Positions 18,980-29,044 of a DNA stretch of 64,000 nucleotides are shown one piece after another. Within the stretch, counting starts at the first letter, position 1. Each line of letters opens with the position of its first letter. The translations under genes were made by a program, and so were the position numbers. The notes beneath the pieces were generated by a model. That model searched no databases. It was not told the origin of the DNA and saw only the letters and a program-made list of their open reading frames with translations. Source of the DNA: Granulosicoccus antarcticus IMCC3135 (GTDB lineage: Bacteria > Pseudomonadota > Gammaproteobacteria > Granulosicoccales > Granulosicoccaceae); the NCBI RefSeq assembly GCF_002215215.1, contig NZ_CP018632.1, positions 7,436,501 through 7,500,500 of the forward strand, written 5' to 3'.

Positions 18980-19526
18980 TCAGATTTCCCACCTGATAGG
19001 CAAGCGGATTGCCATTCACATCCAGCAGTAACAATTCAACGCGGCGGTTGAGAGGCACCCTGGCTTCAGGTTCGGCGATCTGTAACGGCAACCCTTCACC
19101 CAGAGGCACTTTATCCATCCGCGCCGATGTCACGCCCTTTGAGAGCAGATAGGCTGCGACCATATCGACACGCCTGCTTGCCAGAGCTGCATTAAAGTCC
19201 TTGTCACCACTGGCGTCAGTAAATCCACGTACACTGACTCGCATCTCCGGATACCGCTCCAACACCGCCACATCACGATCCAGCCGCTCTTTCGCCTGAC
19301 GGCCCAGGACGTCCATTTCCAGATCGAAGCGAACCACCGGCTCCCAGGTCATGGTTTCGTCTGTCGACAATTCACGTACGACGGTTATACCGCTGGGTGC
19401 CTGCTCCAGCGCCACACGACAAGCCTGCTCGTCGTATTGCGCATAAAGCTCTTCGGTAGAAGCACAGCCATGGATGAACGGTGTCATCAGAAACATGGCC
19501 GTCAGCAAGAGAGAAGTATTTTTCAT
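18969..19526 (-). CDS. OmpA family lipoprotein within the DUF11 cluster
   Basis: Lipoprotein of 185 residues with lipobox IHGC near residue 21 and a C-terminal OmpA/MotB domain that includes VRGFTDASG and ALASRRVDMVAAYL, the peptidoglycan-contacting parts. It sits between the barrel protein gene (whose stop lies at 19541) and the next DUF11 gene (overlap 11 bases). It is likely to tie the surface assembly to the cell wall. Start choice: ATG 19526 gives the best signal peptide (MKNTSLLL...), while ATG 19541 touches the upstream stop codon and would allow re-initiation. Confidence 0.8.
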   Translation of the reverse strand: MKNTSLLLTAMFLMTPFIHGCASTEELYAQYDEQACRVALEQAPSGITVVRELSTDETMTWEPVVRFDLEMDVLGRQAKERLDRDVAVLERYPEMRVSVRGFTDASGDKDFNAALASRRVDMVAAYLLSKGVTSARMDKVPLGEGLPLQIAEPEARVPLNRRVELLLLDVNGNPLAYQVGNLNDY

Positions 19527-19540
19527 GGGACTCTGCATCA

Positions 19541-22500
19541 TCAGTTCTGCAACCACTTGAAGGCGCTGTCATCGAATTTGTATCGAAGGCCAAAACGTAT
19601 ACCCTGGGCGTCATACCCTTCCGGATCGAGATCTTCATCGCGAAAGCCGACGACGTTGTAGCCAAGCTGCAGTTGCAGATCGCGATCGAGCAGATAGGTC
19701 ACACCCACACCAAACGAATGGCGTCTGCTGCGACCGGTTCGGGTCATCAGTACCCCAGCGCGAAGGTCCAGATTCCAACGTCGGTCAATATCCCAGCTAT
19801 AGCGGCCATCCGCGACATAGGCCGCAGTCTTGTAATCACTACGCTCAAGGAACGAGACCTGCTGCTTGCCACCGAAACGGCCGCTGAACACCTGCGTGGA
19901 ATTGATCTGAAAATTCTGATGCGTTGACAGCACATGCACGTCGCGATCGCTCGCCTCGCCATCCGCACGCTCCACTTTCCAGCTGTACTGGAACAACATG
20001 TGATGGCGATTATCCAGGCGAGGCCGGCGCGCAAGGCCTGCTGTAAAAGCATGTCGGATATCCATCTGTCCCACATTCGGATCCTGTAGCGTAAAATCTT
20101 CACGCAGCAAGGCGGTCCAGTCCAGGTCAAGGCGTGCCGCGTAGGAGGCTCGCAAGCCGATATAGTCGCTGGCCGTCGCCTTCCGGTATTCGGCACGCGC
20201 ACTGAGTTTTGCATTGGGATTACGGATATCGGTGGCACCGAGCGAGACGGCAACACCATCGCCACTATCATCACCAGTGAGCGTATCCACCACCTCGATA
20301 GAAGGTGACACTGTCAGCCCCGGCTTGAGCTCATAGTTACCACGTATACCGGTACCGGTTTCCAGATCACGATTGTCGATGGCACCGCGCATCCGGTATT
20401 CTGAATACAGGCGGGTATTGGGCAGCACATCCGATTCCGCCCCCATGGCAAATGATTCGGTACTTTGCGCACCGCCCAGCGTGGTGAAATCGTAGATGCC
20501 GTTCTGCCGCTCGTAGCGCCCGTACAGGTGCGCATGATCGTGTACCTGCAGTTTGCCGCCAAATGCAATTCGATTCCGACCTGCCTGGCCGATATCCTGC
20601 TCATACTCAACGTTGACGGAACCCGCTCGCGTACCAAAGCGCAGTCGTCGGTCCGCCCCTACGATGGCCGTATTGAAGCTCTCATCCGCACTCGAAGTAC
20701 GTTGCCGAATATGACGACTGCCGCCACTCAAGGTCCATTCCTTGACTATCTTGTTCAATCTCACACCTATCGAACTACGCTGCTCAGCACTGGTCAGGGA
20801 CTCACTGTGAGTACCTTCGACATTGGCACGCAAGGTCTCGCTAATTTGCTGCCGGTGATCGAACCGTAGCTCCTGTCGCCCTGAAGCGACACCAGATCCT
20901 GCGTTGGTGAATTCCTCATCCGCACGTGCCAACGTGATTGAAGTGCGCCTTTCCTGCTTCGCATTACTCCAGTTGCGTTCCACCACAAGTCGTTGTGCAT
21001 AACCTGTTTCGCGCTCATCTCCGTGGCTCATTCGCGCCACTCCGACAGTGACACGGGTGTCCTCATTGGGTCGGTACTCCACATAACCACCACTGAGTGT
21101 GCTGCGATCTTCCGGGTTCTTATCTTCGGTATGACTGACACCAGCGACCAGTGCATCGCTCAGTGAATGCTGCAGGCGCACACCAGCAACGGTATGGGCC
21201 TCACCGCCACTTTCCTGGTCATAACTGACCCGGATATAGACAGGATTCAGCTCGCTATCAAAACTGGGAACCGGATTGGCAAAGGTCAACTGTCCGCTGA
21301 CCGAATCGAGTACATAGTCACCAAAGCGGGTGAGCCTTTGGGTGGAGAGCACCAGACCGGGATTACTACGATCACGGACGATTCTTTCCACCACTTCACT
21401 GTTTGGTACGACAGGCGACGCACTGAGACGAAACAGCATGGCTGTACCATTGCCCCGAATCTCCTCGGAGCTGCGGCCATCCTCAGGTCGAGCTGCAAAC
21501 AACTGGAAGCGCGTACGCCCATTGTCATAATGGCTGTTGAAACCCGTCAGTACTCGTTGCACCCGAGCCAGATCGTCGGCATCGCTGTTCGCATCCGTCA
21601 GATAGTCTCCCCACATGACACTGTTCTTGCCGCGCTCCAGCTTTGCATACAACCTGGACCGGCTCTGTGCCTCATAACCACGCACCGAGGCATCACCATG
21701 AATCGGGTAGTGAGCATTCGGATTGATGTCACGTAGCAGGTCAGTTTCTTTGTCTTTGTCAGAGTTATAAGACAGCGTCAATTGCGCATTACCCTTGACC
21801 CGGCCTTTGAGAAACATGGACAACTTCGAATCCACTGACGTTCCATCTTCAATGCCATCGGCCTGGTCCGTCGGATCAAAACCGTTCCCCATGATCTTGC
21901 CCGAAGCCATACCTAATTCAAGCAGTCCAATACCAAACAACGGCCGCAACGCCGCCACCTGATAGACACGCATCTCGGCAGACATCTCATTGGCTGCAGC
22001 ACGCACAATGACCGTGCCGGTGAACTCTGAACTTTTGAGATGCACAACACCGCGCCCATCTTCCACACGAACCTGATGACCGGGCTCATTATCCTGAATG
22101 TCTTCTTCTAGCCAGTTGCTGCCTCTGGCTCCGCTAGCGGTCAACGTGACAAAGTGAACGCCCTGAGCTGCATAATCATTGTCGTCAAGAATATTGATAT
22201 CAATGGGCAGAACCGTACGCCCACCATCGGCCGGCAATGTATCTTTGCGCGCTCGCAGCACCATTCTCGAACCCATTGCCGGACGTTTGAATTCCTTGCC
22301 TGCCAGAATACGCGTATTGCCAAAACCATCCTTGCCTCTAACTTCCACGCGATTCAGGCCCGCACGAAGTGTCACTCCGTACCAGGCAACAATCTGAGCC
22401 GAGGCTTTGTAATTTTCGATACGTTCGCCGATCTGCGACTGATCTACCGGCTTGCCGTTGACGAATAGCATCGGCACAACACCCGATCTGAGAACCGCCA

Positions 22501-25500
22501 CAAATCGCCCATCAAGGCTGGTATCCCCTTTTGGCCAGAGCCAGGTGCCGGTTTTGGCTTGTTGAGTGGTAATACTCCTCGCCGCAATCTTGGGGTCAAT
22601 CAATTCATCATTGACATCAGGCTTGGGCGGCTCTACCAGTTTGCGATTTCTGGCCTCGGCATTGTCCTCGTCCTCAAGTCTTTTCTCACTGCGGGTACGC
22701 CCCGCATCAGGTCCGTTCAGAATACCGTTGGAAAGATCACCATCAATATCTGCATCACGCGCACTTTGATTATCAATATCGTAGTCCGCCGTTGAATCAA
22801 ACAAACCTGCCTCTTCCAGCAACCACTCACCATCAATCTTGTCGTTGCGTGCACGAATCTGATCAAATACTTTCTCGACATCCTTGAGCGGACATGTCGC
22901 AGCAAAATCTGCGCGATGGAAATCACCTGCCGAGAGATCTACAAACCGGCTCTCGCCATTCGCAGCATTCGCATTATCCAGCGGTTTGAAAGCCAGCCCT
23001 GACGGGACGGTCAGTGGATCAACGCGCAGCGCATGCATGCCCGTCTCCAGACCATAGAGACTGTATTGTCCGTTCTCATCAGTGATAGCGAAAGTACCGT
23101 CCTCCATATAGATTTTGATACCGCCAATTGGCCATTCGCTGTCATTTTGCAGGTTGTTGCAATCAGCATCGATGTATACCTTGCCGAACAAGGCAGCCCG
23201 ATCCGATAGCACACCAGTCAGGTTAAGCTTCACCCGAGCCCGGCTCTTTGCTGAATCAAGCTGCACACCCGAAGCCGTACGTGCGGTAGCCGAAGCAATG
23301 TTGATTCCGTCGCCATCGATTGCACCCGCTGTGGCTTCCAGCACGTAGCCCAGCTCATGCTCAACGCCTGGCAACAATGTTCCCATTGGAAACTCAAGCT
23401 CAGGCCCGGGCGCTCCATCAAAATCTGTAAAAACCGTACCGTCTAGATCAACGCTGTCGGGTACCAATTTGAAACCGTACGGAAGTTGGTCAAACACGCG
23501 CACGTTATATTGAATGTCGGGACTCTGATTACGCACTTTGAGTGAATAGGCGACGACATCACCGGGCTCCACTTCAGATTGCAAGGCACGCTTTTCGACA
23601 ACCAGCCTGAAACTGCTATCTGCGGGGTCCAGTGGCAAATCATGCAAGGGGGTAGCATCACCCTCTGGCACGATAAAAACGCCACCACCGGATACCGCAT
23701 GTCCCATATCACCATAGGAATACTGGTTGACACCATAGGTAGTAAACTGTGTTGCTGGCACCTCGGATGGAAAGACATAGACAGAAGGAGGCTCTACCTT
23801 GATGTAATAACGCAGGTCCGGTCCAAGCTGTGGAACCGAATAGTTACCATCGATATCGCTGTACATGACCAAGGGTTCGCCTGTGAGACGATCACCAACA
23901 ACAGGGTCGCTAGCTGATGCACTCACCCCTGTCAGCTCCATGATACTGACAATGGCACCGGCAACCGGTGCAAGATTGTAGGCATCAAACACAGTCGCAA
24001 TCGGATCGATGATGACAGTATCGGTTAACGACACACCCAAACCATTACCGTCAAACAGAACCTGCAGCGTGTCATTGGGTGCACTTCTCAAGACGCATGA
24101 GGGTGCGTCCAGCTCATAATCGACAACTGGCGCAATCGGCTGAGTAGTATCGCCAGGGCAAAAACGCCCATCGCCGCTCTCGTCCGTACTGAGAGCAATC
24201 GGTCGAATGCTGCGATAAACACCAGAACCAGGAGCTGTTTCGACCATGACGACCTGCAAGGTGTCACCCGTTGCCAGAGAACTCAGGGTCACGATAATGA
24301 AAGCTCCCTCACCAGCATCATTGAAGAAAACGGTAGCGTCCAGATCAGTGGCATTCAGCTGGATATACAAACCATCCCGCACAGGGTCATAACTACTCAG
24401 GCCGTTGTCCAGGCGATAAGAACCCGCTTCGACAAAATCCTCATCGGTTGACATATCTGGCGTTTCACCGGCACGTCGCAAACTATTGGCAGGCTCGATG
24501 AACTGCAAAACAGCGGGTGTCGCAGCACCCAGATCTACAGGATCGGTGACGATCCGATTGCAGACTGAATTTGATTCGAACTCATTGATGCCATCACCAT
24601 CCAGGTCTATAACGGCAACATTTTCGATCACCAGACCGGCAACGTTAGAGTCTTCGGTACGCAGGGAAAATTCGTAACTCCCGCTTTGTCCCGGCCGCAT
24701 GTTCTGCGCAGGAATGAACAGCCCTATATGACTAACCGAGCTGATTCCGTTCCAGTTTTCCAGTCGCGTCCAGCGATCACCGTCATTGCGAATTTGAATC
24801 AGAGGTATTCCCTGCGCTGGTGCATGCGAGGCCTCTGCATCTGCAGTAAACAGAGTACCGGATGGAATCAGATCACTGATCACCACACCTTCGAAAACCG
24901 TGCCTTCAATGTCATGGTCGCGACTGTCAGGAATCCGATTACCACTGTTGGTAAAAGCAATTCTGTAATCAATCAGATCACCTGGCTGCAGCTCGGCTGT
25001 GCAGCTAAACGTGGAGGATTTACTCAAGGTGATAAAAGCACCATCCGTAATGACAAGAGTGTTTACGGTAATCTGTGGAGTGAGATTTCCACTCACCGAT
25101 TCGGCGACAAATTCGATATCAAAACGCTCCCCATCGAGTGACAGAGTTGGAATACTTCCCGCGATGACCACCTCAACGAATTCGCCCGGAGCCACGAGTC
25201 TGGTATCACTCAGAAGAGGCTCGCCTGGATCTGCTATCCCATTACCATTGATATCATGGAAAATACGCAAATCCTGCAGATCGCCATCGTCACCCGGCAG
25301 GTTGGCCGCAGAGATTCTGTAGCTGTCAACCGCGTTCCCCGTGTTGTAGACCCGACGCGAGAGACTGACAAATTTTCCTGCATGTGCTGTGGTGACAAGC
25401 CCTTCATCAAGCTCGAACCGGTAGACACTGGCAACCGTGGCCGTCGAGGCGTTCGATTGTGTTCGTGATACCAGTCCCGTTGTTGGATCAAACCAGGTTA

Positions 25501-25639
25501 TATCCGCCCGGTTTCGAAGCACACTACCAGGCGCACTGGCAGCCTGAACATTGCAGATACAAAGAGCGGACAGCAGCAACGTCAGCAACGCAAATAGCAT
25601 TGATAAACGTCTGATATGTGCTGGACTGGGGACCGTCAT
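19541..25639 (-). CDS. DUF11/SdrD-B protein with C-terminal outer-membrane barrel
   Basis: Protein of about 2032 residues. Order: signal peptide (cleavage near VQA-AS), GSVLRNRADITWFD motif shared with its neighbours, DUF11-type domains near 45-300 and 670-740, an SdrD-B/CNA-B-like domain near 815-880 (LFGKVYIDADC), an Ig/invasin-like domain near 1130-1230, then about 740 residues of alternating strands from near residue 1290 to the end. That tail has Arg/Tyr/Asp-rich strands and aromatic girdles typical of a large outer-membrane barrel. I infer that it anchors or exports the other DUF11 proteins. ATG 25639 is preferred over 25672 because AGAGACAC lies upstream and it gives a clean signal peptide. 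Confidence 0.75.
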   Translation of the reverse strand: MTVPSPAHIRRLSMLFALLTLLLSALCICNVQAASAPGSVLRNRADITWFDPTTGLVSRTQSNASTATVASVYRFELDEGLVTTAHAGKFVSLSRRVYNTGNAVDSYRISAANLPGDDGDLQDLRIFHDINGNGIADPGEPLLSDTRLVAPGEFVEVVIAGSIPTLSLDGERFDIEFVAESVSGNLTPQITVNTLVITDGAFITLSKSSTFSCTAELQPGDLIDYRIAFTNSGNRIPDSRDHDIEGTVFEGVVISDLIPSGTLFTADAEASHAPAQGIPLIQIRNDGDRWTRLENWNGISSVSHIGLFIPAQNMRPGQSGSYEFSLRTEDSNVAGLVIENVAVIDLDGDGINEFESNSVCNRIVTDPVDLGAATPAVLQFIEPANSLRRAGETPDMSTDEDFVEAGSYRLDNGLSSYDPVRDGLYIQLNATDLDATVFFNDAGEGAFIIVTLSSLATGDTLQVVMVETAPGSGVYRSIRPIALSTDESGDGRFCPGDTTQPIAPVVDYELDAPSCVLRSAPNDTLQVLFDGNGLGVSLTDTVIIDPIATVFDAYNLAPVAGAIVSIMELTGVSASASDPVVGDRLTGEPLVMYSDIDGNYSVPQLGPDLRYYIKVEPPSVYVFPSEVPATQFTTYGVNQYSYGDMGHAVSGGGVFIVPEGDATPLHDLPLDPADSSFRLVVEKRALQSEVEPGDVVAYSLKVRNQSPDIQYNVRVFDQLPYGFKLVPDSVDLDGTVFTDFDGAPGPELEFPMGTLLPGVEHELGYVLEATAGAIDGDGINIASATARTASGVQLDSAKSRARVKLNLTGVLSDRAALFGKVYIDADCNNLQNDSEWPIGGIKIYMEDGTFAITDENGQYSLYGLETGMHALRVDPLTVPSGLAFKPLDNANAANGESRFVDLSAGDFHRADFAATCPLKDVEKVFDQIRARNDKIDGEWLLEEAGLFDSTADYDIDNQSARDADIDGDLSNGILNGPDAGRTRSEKRLEDEDNAEARNRKLVEPPKPDVNDELIDPKIAARSITTQQAKTGTWLWPKGDTSLDGRFVAVLRSGVVPMLFVNGKPVDQSQIGERIENYKASAQIVAWYGVTLRAGLNRVEVRGKDGFGNTRILAGKEFKRPAMGSRMVLRARKDTLPADGGRTVLPIDINILDDNDYAAQGVHFVTLTASGARGSNWLEEDIQDNEPGHQVRVEDGRGVVHLKSSEFTGTVIVRAAANEMSAEMRVYQVAALRPLFGIGLLELGMASGKIMGNGFDPTDQADGIEDGTSVDSKLSMFLKGRVKGNAQLTLSYNSDKDKETDLLRDINPNAHYPIHGDASVRGYEAQSRSRLYAKLERGKNSVMWGDYLTDANSDADDLARVQRVLTGFNSHYDNGRTRFQLFAARPEDGRSSEEIRGNGTAMLFRLSASPVVPNSEVVERIVRDRSNPGLVLSTQRLTRFGDYVLDSVSGQLTFANPVPSFDSELNPVYIRVSYDQESGGEAHTVAGVRLQHSLSDALVAGVSHTEDKNPEDRSTLSGGYVEYRPNEDTRVTVGVARMSHGDERETGYAQRLVVERNWSNAKQERRTSITLARADEEFTNAGSGVASGRQELRFDHRQQISETLRANVEGTHSESLTSAEQRSSIGVRLNKIVKEWTLSGGSRHIRQRTSSADESFNTAIVGADRRLRFGTRAGSVNVEYEQDIGQAGRNRIAFGGKLQVHDHAHLYGRYERQNGIYDFTTLGGAQSTESFAMGAESDVLPNTRLYSEYRMRGAIDNRDLETGTGIRGNYELKPGLTVSPSIEVVDTLTGDDSGDGVAVSLGATDIRNPNAKLSARAEYRKATASDYIGLRASYAARLDLDWTALLREDFTLQDPNVGQMDIRHAFTAGLARRPRLDNRHHMLFQYSWKVERADGEASDRDVHVLSTHQNFQINSTQVFSGRFGGKQQVSFLERSDYKTAAYVADGRYSWDIDRRWNLDLRAGVLMTRTGRSRRHSFGVGVTYLLDRDLQLQLGYNVVGFRDEDLDPEGYDAQGIRFGLRYKFDDSAFKWLQN

Positions 25640-25679
25640 TGTGTCTCTGGTATATGAAATAACAACCGGCAAAGGCCGA

Positions 25680-25744
25680 GACTAGCCAAGCCTCCAGTAA
25701 ACGAGAGGCTTGGCTAGTCCCTCGCCGGCAACAGGCCGGCGAGG
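25680..25744 (-). promoter_or_regulatory. Two tandem perfect hairpins between DUF11 genes
   Basis: GACTAGCCAAGCCTC (25680-25694) pairs perfectly with 25705-25719 around a 10-base loop. CCTCGCCGGC (25720-25729) pairs with 25735-25744 around AACAG. The two stems are directly adjacent in the 144-base gap between the 1013-aa and 2032-aa genes. Neither has a T tract. They probably limit read-through or mark an RNA processing site that sets the ratio of the two products. Confidence 0.65.
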
Positions 25745-25783
25745 CGTGCTCTTGGGAAAAGCAGACTCGAGAGCCTGCGACAA

Positions 25784-28700
25784 TCAATCCACCCGAACGA
25801 CGAATCGGGCCGTGGCCTGCTGACCCGGAATCAGAGTTCCACCCTGACCGGTGGCTGGATCCGTTCCGGTCCCCACGTAGAAGACAATGGTTGATCCACT
25901 GATACCGCCCGAACCGTCATTGGCTGTATCACTTACTGGAAGTGGGTTACAACCGCTGCCCAGGCAATACCTCATGAGGTTACCCGTCTCGAATGTGGTA
26001 AATGCGGTGACGCTATCCGTGATGGTCACGTTCTGTGCATCGACATCGCCCTGATTCTCGGCAACCACTTGCCAGATGGCACATTGATCTGGCTCGACTT
26101 CTTTGGTCTGAACCGTCTCGAACGCTGAATCCACATCGGCAACACCGTCACAATTTGAATCAACCGCTACCGACTTGGTCAATCGAATCTGTCCATTGAC
26201 GACATCACTCTGAAAGGACACCGACGTGCTTGGTGCGCCAGCGGTTCCATCGGTATTGGTTGCCACTAGAGTCATTGTATCCACCTGACCGGAAGGTGCA
26301 GTACTGGGTGCAAACACGGTTGCCAATAACGGAATGTTGGCACCCGGTGGCAGAACCAGTTCAAGGATAGTATCTCCGTCACCATCCACCACATCGATTA
26401 GCAAGACCACACCATCAGCCTGCATTACCGAAATGGTCGTGCCGGCCACCAGATTACCCAGCACCGTGTCAGGCACTCCATCACCATCTGTATCAATCGT
26501 GATGGTGTTGTTGAAACCAGCCTGACTGTTTGTCGTTGTCAGCTCCAGCGTCTCTTCAGAGTTACCGTTGTTACTCAAGGTCGCAGGATAATCAACAGTA
26601 CCACCTGGCTCGACCTGGTTTGAAGCACTCGGCGTAAAAGCGACCGCACGACTTGGCAACACATCAACGGCTTCAAGCAAGGTATCCGTTGCTCCGGAGC
26701 TGGCCGAAATGATGCGGAAGAATAAAGGGTAGTCACCATCTCCATCAGCATTGGCATCGATTGTTTCAACGGTCGTATCGGCATCATTGTCAGACGAATA
26801 ATCGGCCGCAGACAGGGCTGCATCAGCAGGCATCGAGACCACTGCAATGTATTCGTAATCGGTTGTTCCGCCAGGTATAACCGGCGTAGAAGATATAGCT
26901 GGCCCGGTTGCTGCGCCTGAACCGTCACTCAAAAAGAACTCAACGCTCCAGCCTTCTGGCAGTGAGCCCAGATCAGTGCCATCCCAACTACTGCCTACCG
27001 ACAACTGGAAGGAATCAGAAACACCACTGACGTTATCGATGTACAAAGGAATCGTGAGCGTATCACCTGCGCTGGCCTCACGCGTCACTGCAGGTGTGTA
27101 ATCAGGTGTACCGAGGGGATCTTCATCGGTCCCGAGCGTGCCACCAATAGCGCTGTGCAAGTCAGAGGTTGCCGCCACTATTTCGAGCAATGAAATGGTT
27201 GCAGGATTACTGATTGGAGTTGCCGCTGGATCACCTGCAGAGGTGGCTGTGACTGTCGCCTGGAAACCAGCTGTTCCGTTATCACCTGAGATTCCCTGAG
27301 GAAGCTTGGCGCGTACCTTGAAAGTACGGCTGGCGGACTGTGCAATGACACCTGAATCCACACCGGCAAAGCCGTTGGTATCAGTCAGTTGCACCGAACC
27401 CGTATCGTCGAGAAACGTAAACACGGTACCGCTGGGAAAGGTTCCCAACGCTGCGGCCAGTTCAAACGTATCATCACCGTTACCATCGTTAGTGACAACC
27501 AGATCAAACAAAACAATACCGCCTGAAGCGGCTGTGTTCACTACCTGCGTATCATTGACTGTGGCGTCGTCATCCCCCCCATCATTTACACCTGCAGCGT
27601 CACCTGAACCCGTATCTGAAAGCGTAACCGCATAGTCCTGGGAAACGACATTTGATGTGGTGTTCGAGCTGACCAGCTTGTCGGCTGTTCCATTACCATC
27701 GGTATCGGCACTGACATAACCGACGTTATCAACGGTGTACCCACCACCGAATGCATCGCGATCATAGCTGACGGTAAACGTCATCGAGACCGTCGCATTG
27801 GGTGCCAACTCGGCATCAACAGCATAGATACCGGCAACCGTAGCATCGACGATATCACCATCGGTATTCAGATCGATACCCAGACCGGCTTCACCACTAT
27901 CGGCAACGTCACCATCACCGTTATAATCCAGGTTTACGCTTTCTACAAAGTTCCCTACATTGGTGGCAAGCGTATCGCCATTTGTCGTAAGCAGACCAGA
28001 CACGGAGGCAGACGAGGTGACATAGGTAGTACCTGTTGGAATACCGTCGAACAGTATGACTTTCTGCGCAGCTGTATTACCATTGTTACTAACCGTGATC
28101 GTATAGGTGATCTCATCATTGATGGTATCGTGTGAAGAGGTTTTACTGGTCACCAGTACTGCATCACCGGTAATCGTGATCAACGACTCGTTGGTACTAT
28201 CCAGCGTGTCTCGCCCTTTGGCAGTGGTCAAATCGGTCACACTGCCAACAACAGCGGAACCCGTGCCTTCCTGTGCCGTGGCTGTCATGGTGACACCCAG
28301 TGAATCGGTATCCGTTGCCGTTGTTGGTATTCTAACAGCGACGACCAGATTCGCATCTTCTCCGGCGGCCAGGGTCAACGCGCTGACTTCAGGCTCTCCC
28401 GAATCTGGCTGACCGTTGCCATTGGTATCGTGGTAAATAGTAATTGCGTCAGCATCAATCGTATCGATACCCGGCGCAGTAGTAATACCGTCCGCGGCAC
28501 TCACATCGAAAGTGTCGCTACCATTACCCGTATTACTCAGAACATACGGCAAATAGACTGTTTGCCCCGGAGCACCAGTTGTATCGATATCGGTTCCAAC
28601 TGTTGCAAAGTAGACCTGGGCAACAGTGACGATAGCCTCATTGGACTGTGCGCTATAGACATTTCCCGCAGCATCCTCATAGGTGACTGTCGCCAGGTTC

Positions 28701-28825
28701 TTGATCTCGGTCCCCGCGGCGGTTGCCGCAAAAGCCGAAGATGCGAATATGCTCAATACTCCCGCAACTGCCGATACAGCGCATACTTGCGCTACCGGGT
28801 GCAGAGGGAATCTGCTGTATTTCAT
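25784..28825 (-). CDS. Secreted DUF11-type repeat protein
   Basis: Exported protein of 1013 residues. A signal peptide (cleavage near AFA-AT) is followed by GTEIKNLATVTYED and NTGNGSDTF, the N-terminal signature of this cluster. Several DUF11-like Ig domains follow (for example AVLVTSKTSSHDTINDEITY near 215). Repeated Asp/Asn/Gly loops such as DTNGNGQPDSGEP resemble calcium-binding sites. The protein ends on a strand (ATARFVVRVD) with no sorting signal, barrel or RTX repeats. GAGAGAC lies upstream of ATG. It is the second gene of the cluster, 219 bases after the small DUF11 gene. Confidence 0.78.
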   Translation of the reverse strand: MKYSRFPLHPVAQVCAVSAVAGVLSIFASSAFAATAAGTEIKNLATVTYEDAAGNVYSAQSNEAIVTVAQVYFATVGTDIDTTGAPGQTVYLPYVLSNTGNGSDTFDVSAADGITTAPGIDTIDADAITIYHDTNGNGQPDSGEPEVSALTLAAGEDANLVVAVRIPTTATDTDSLGVTMTATAQEGTGSAVVGSVTDLTTAKGRDTLDSTNESLITITGDAVLVTSKTSSHDTINDEITYTITVSNNGNTAAQKVILFDGIPTGTTYVTSSASVSGLLTTNGDTLATNVGNFVESVNLDYNGDGDVADSGEAGLGIDLNTDGDIVDATVAGIYAVDAELAPNATVSMTFTVSYDRDAFGGGYTVDNVGYVSADTDGNGTADKLVSSNTTSNVVSQDYAVTLSDTGSGDAAGVNDGGDDDATVNDTQVVNTAASGGIVLFDLVVTNDGNGDDTFELAAALGTFPSGTVFTFLDDTGSVQLTDTNGFAGVDSGVIAQSASRTFKVRAKLPQGISGDNGTAGFQATVTATSAGDPAATPISNPATISLLEIVAATSDLHSAIGGTLGTDEDPLGTPDYTPAVTREASAGDTLTIPLYIDNVSGVSDSFQLSVGSSWDGTDLGSLPEGWSVEFFLSDGSGAATGPAISSTPVIPGGTTDYEYIAVVSMPADAALSAADYSSDNDADTTVETIDANADGDGDYPLFFRIISASSGATDTLLEAVDVLPSRAVAFTPSASNQVEPGGTVDYPATLSNNGNSEETLELTTTNSQAGFNNTITIDTDGDGVPDTVLGNLVAGTTISVMQADGVVLLIDVVDGDGDTILELVLPPGANIPLLATVFAPSTAPSGQVDTMTLVATNTDGTAGAPSTSVSFQSDVVNGQIRLTKSVAVDSNCDGVADVDSAFETVQTKEVEPDQCAIWQVVAENQGDVDAQNVTITDSVTAFTTFETGNLMRYCLGSGCNPLPVSDTANDGSGGISGSTIVFYVGTGTDPATGQGGTLIPGQQATARFVVRVD

Positions 28826-29044
28826 GTGATTGTCTCTCTATCGGTCAAAACGCGCTTGATGTCGTGGAGGGCCTGTCGGCGGAGGGATTCTGTAATTGGA
28901 ATAATCATTATTTTCTGCCATTTATTGGAGGTTTGAATGGTGTCTGTCTTGTGTTTTTGACCATCAAAATCAACGGCCAGAATGACTCCTGGACACCTCC
29001 TCGCCCATTCACCCGATTGCAATTCAGCTGTCCCGCTACAGGAC

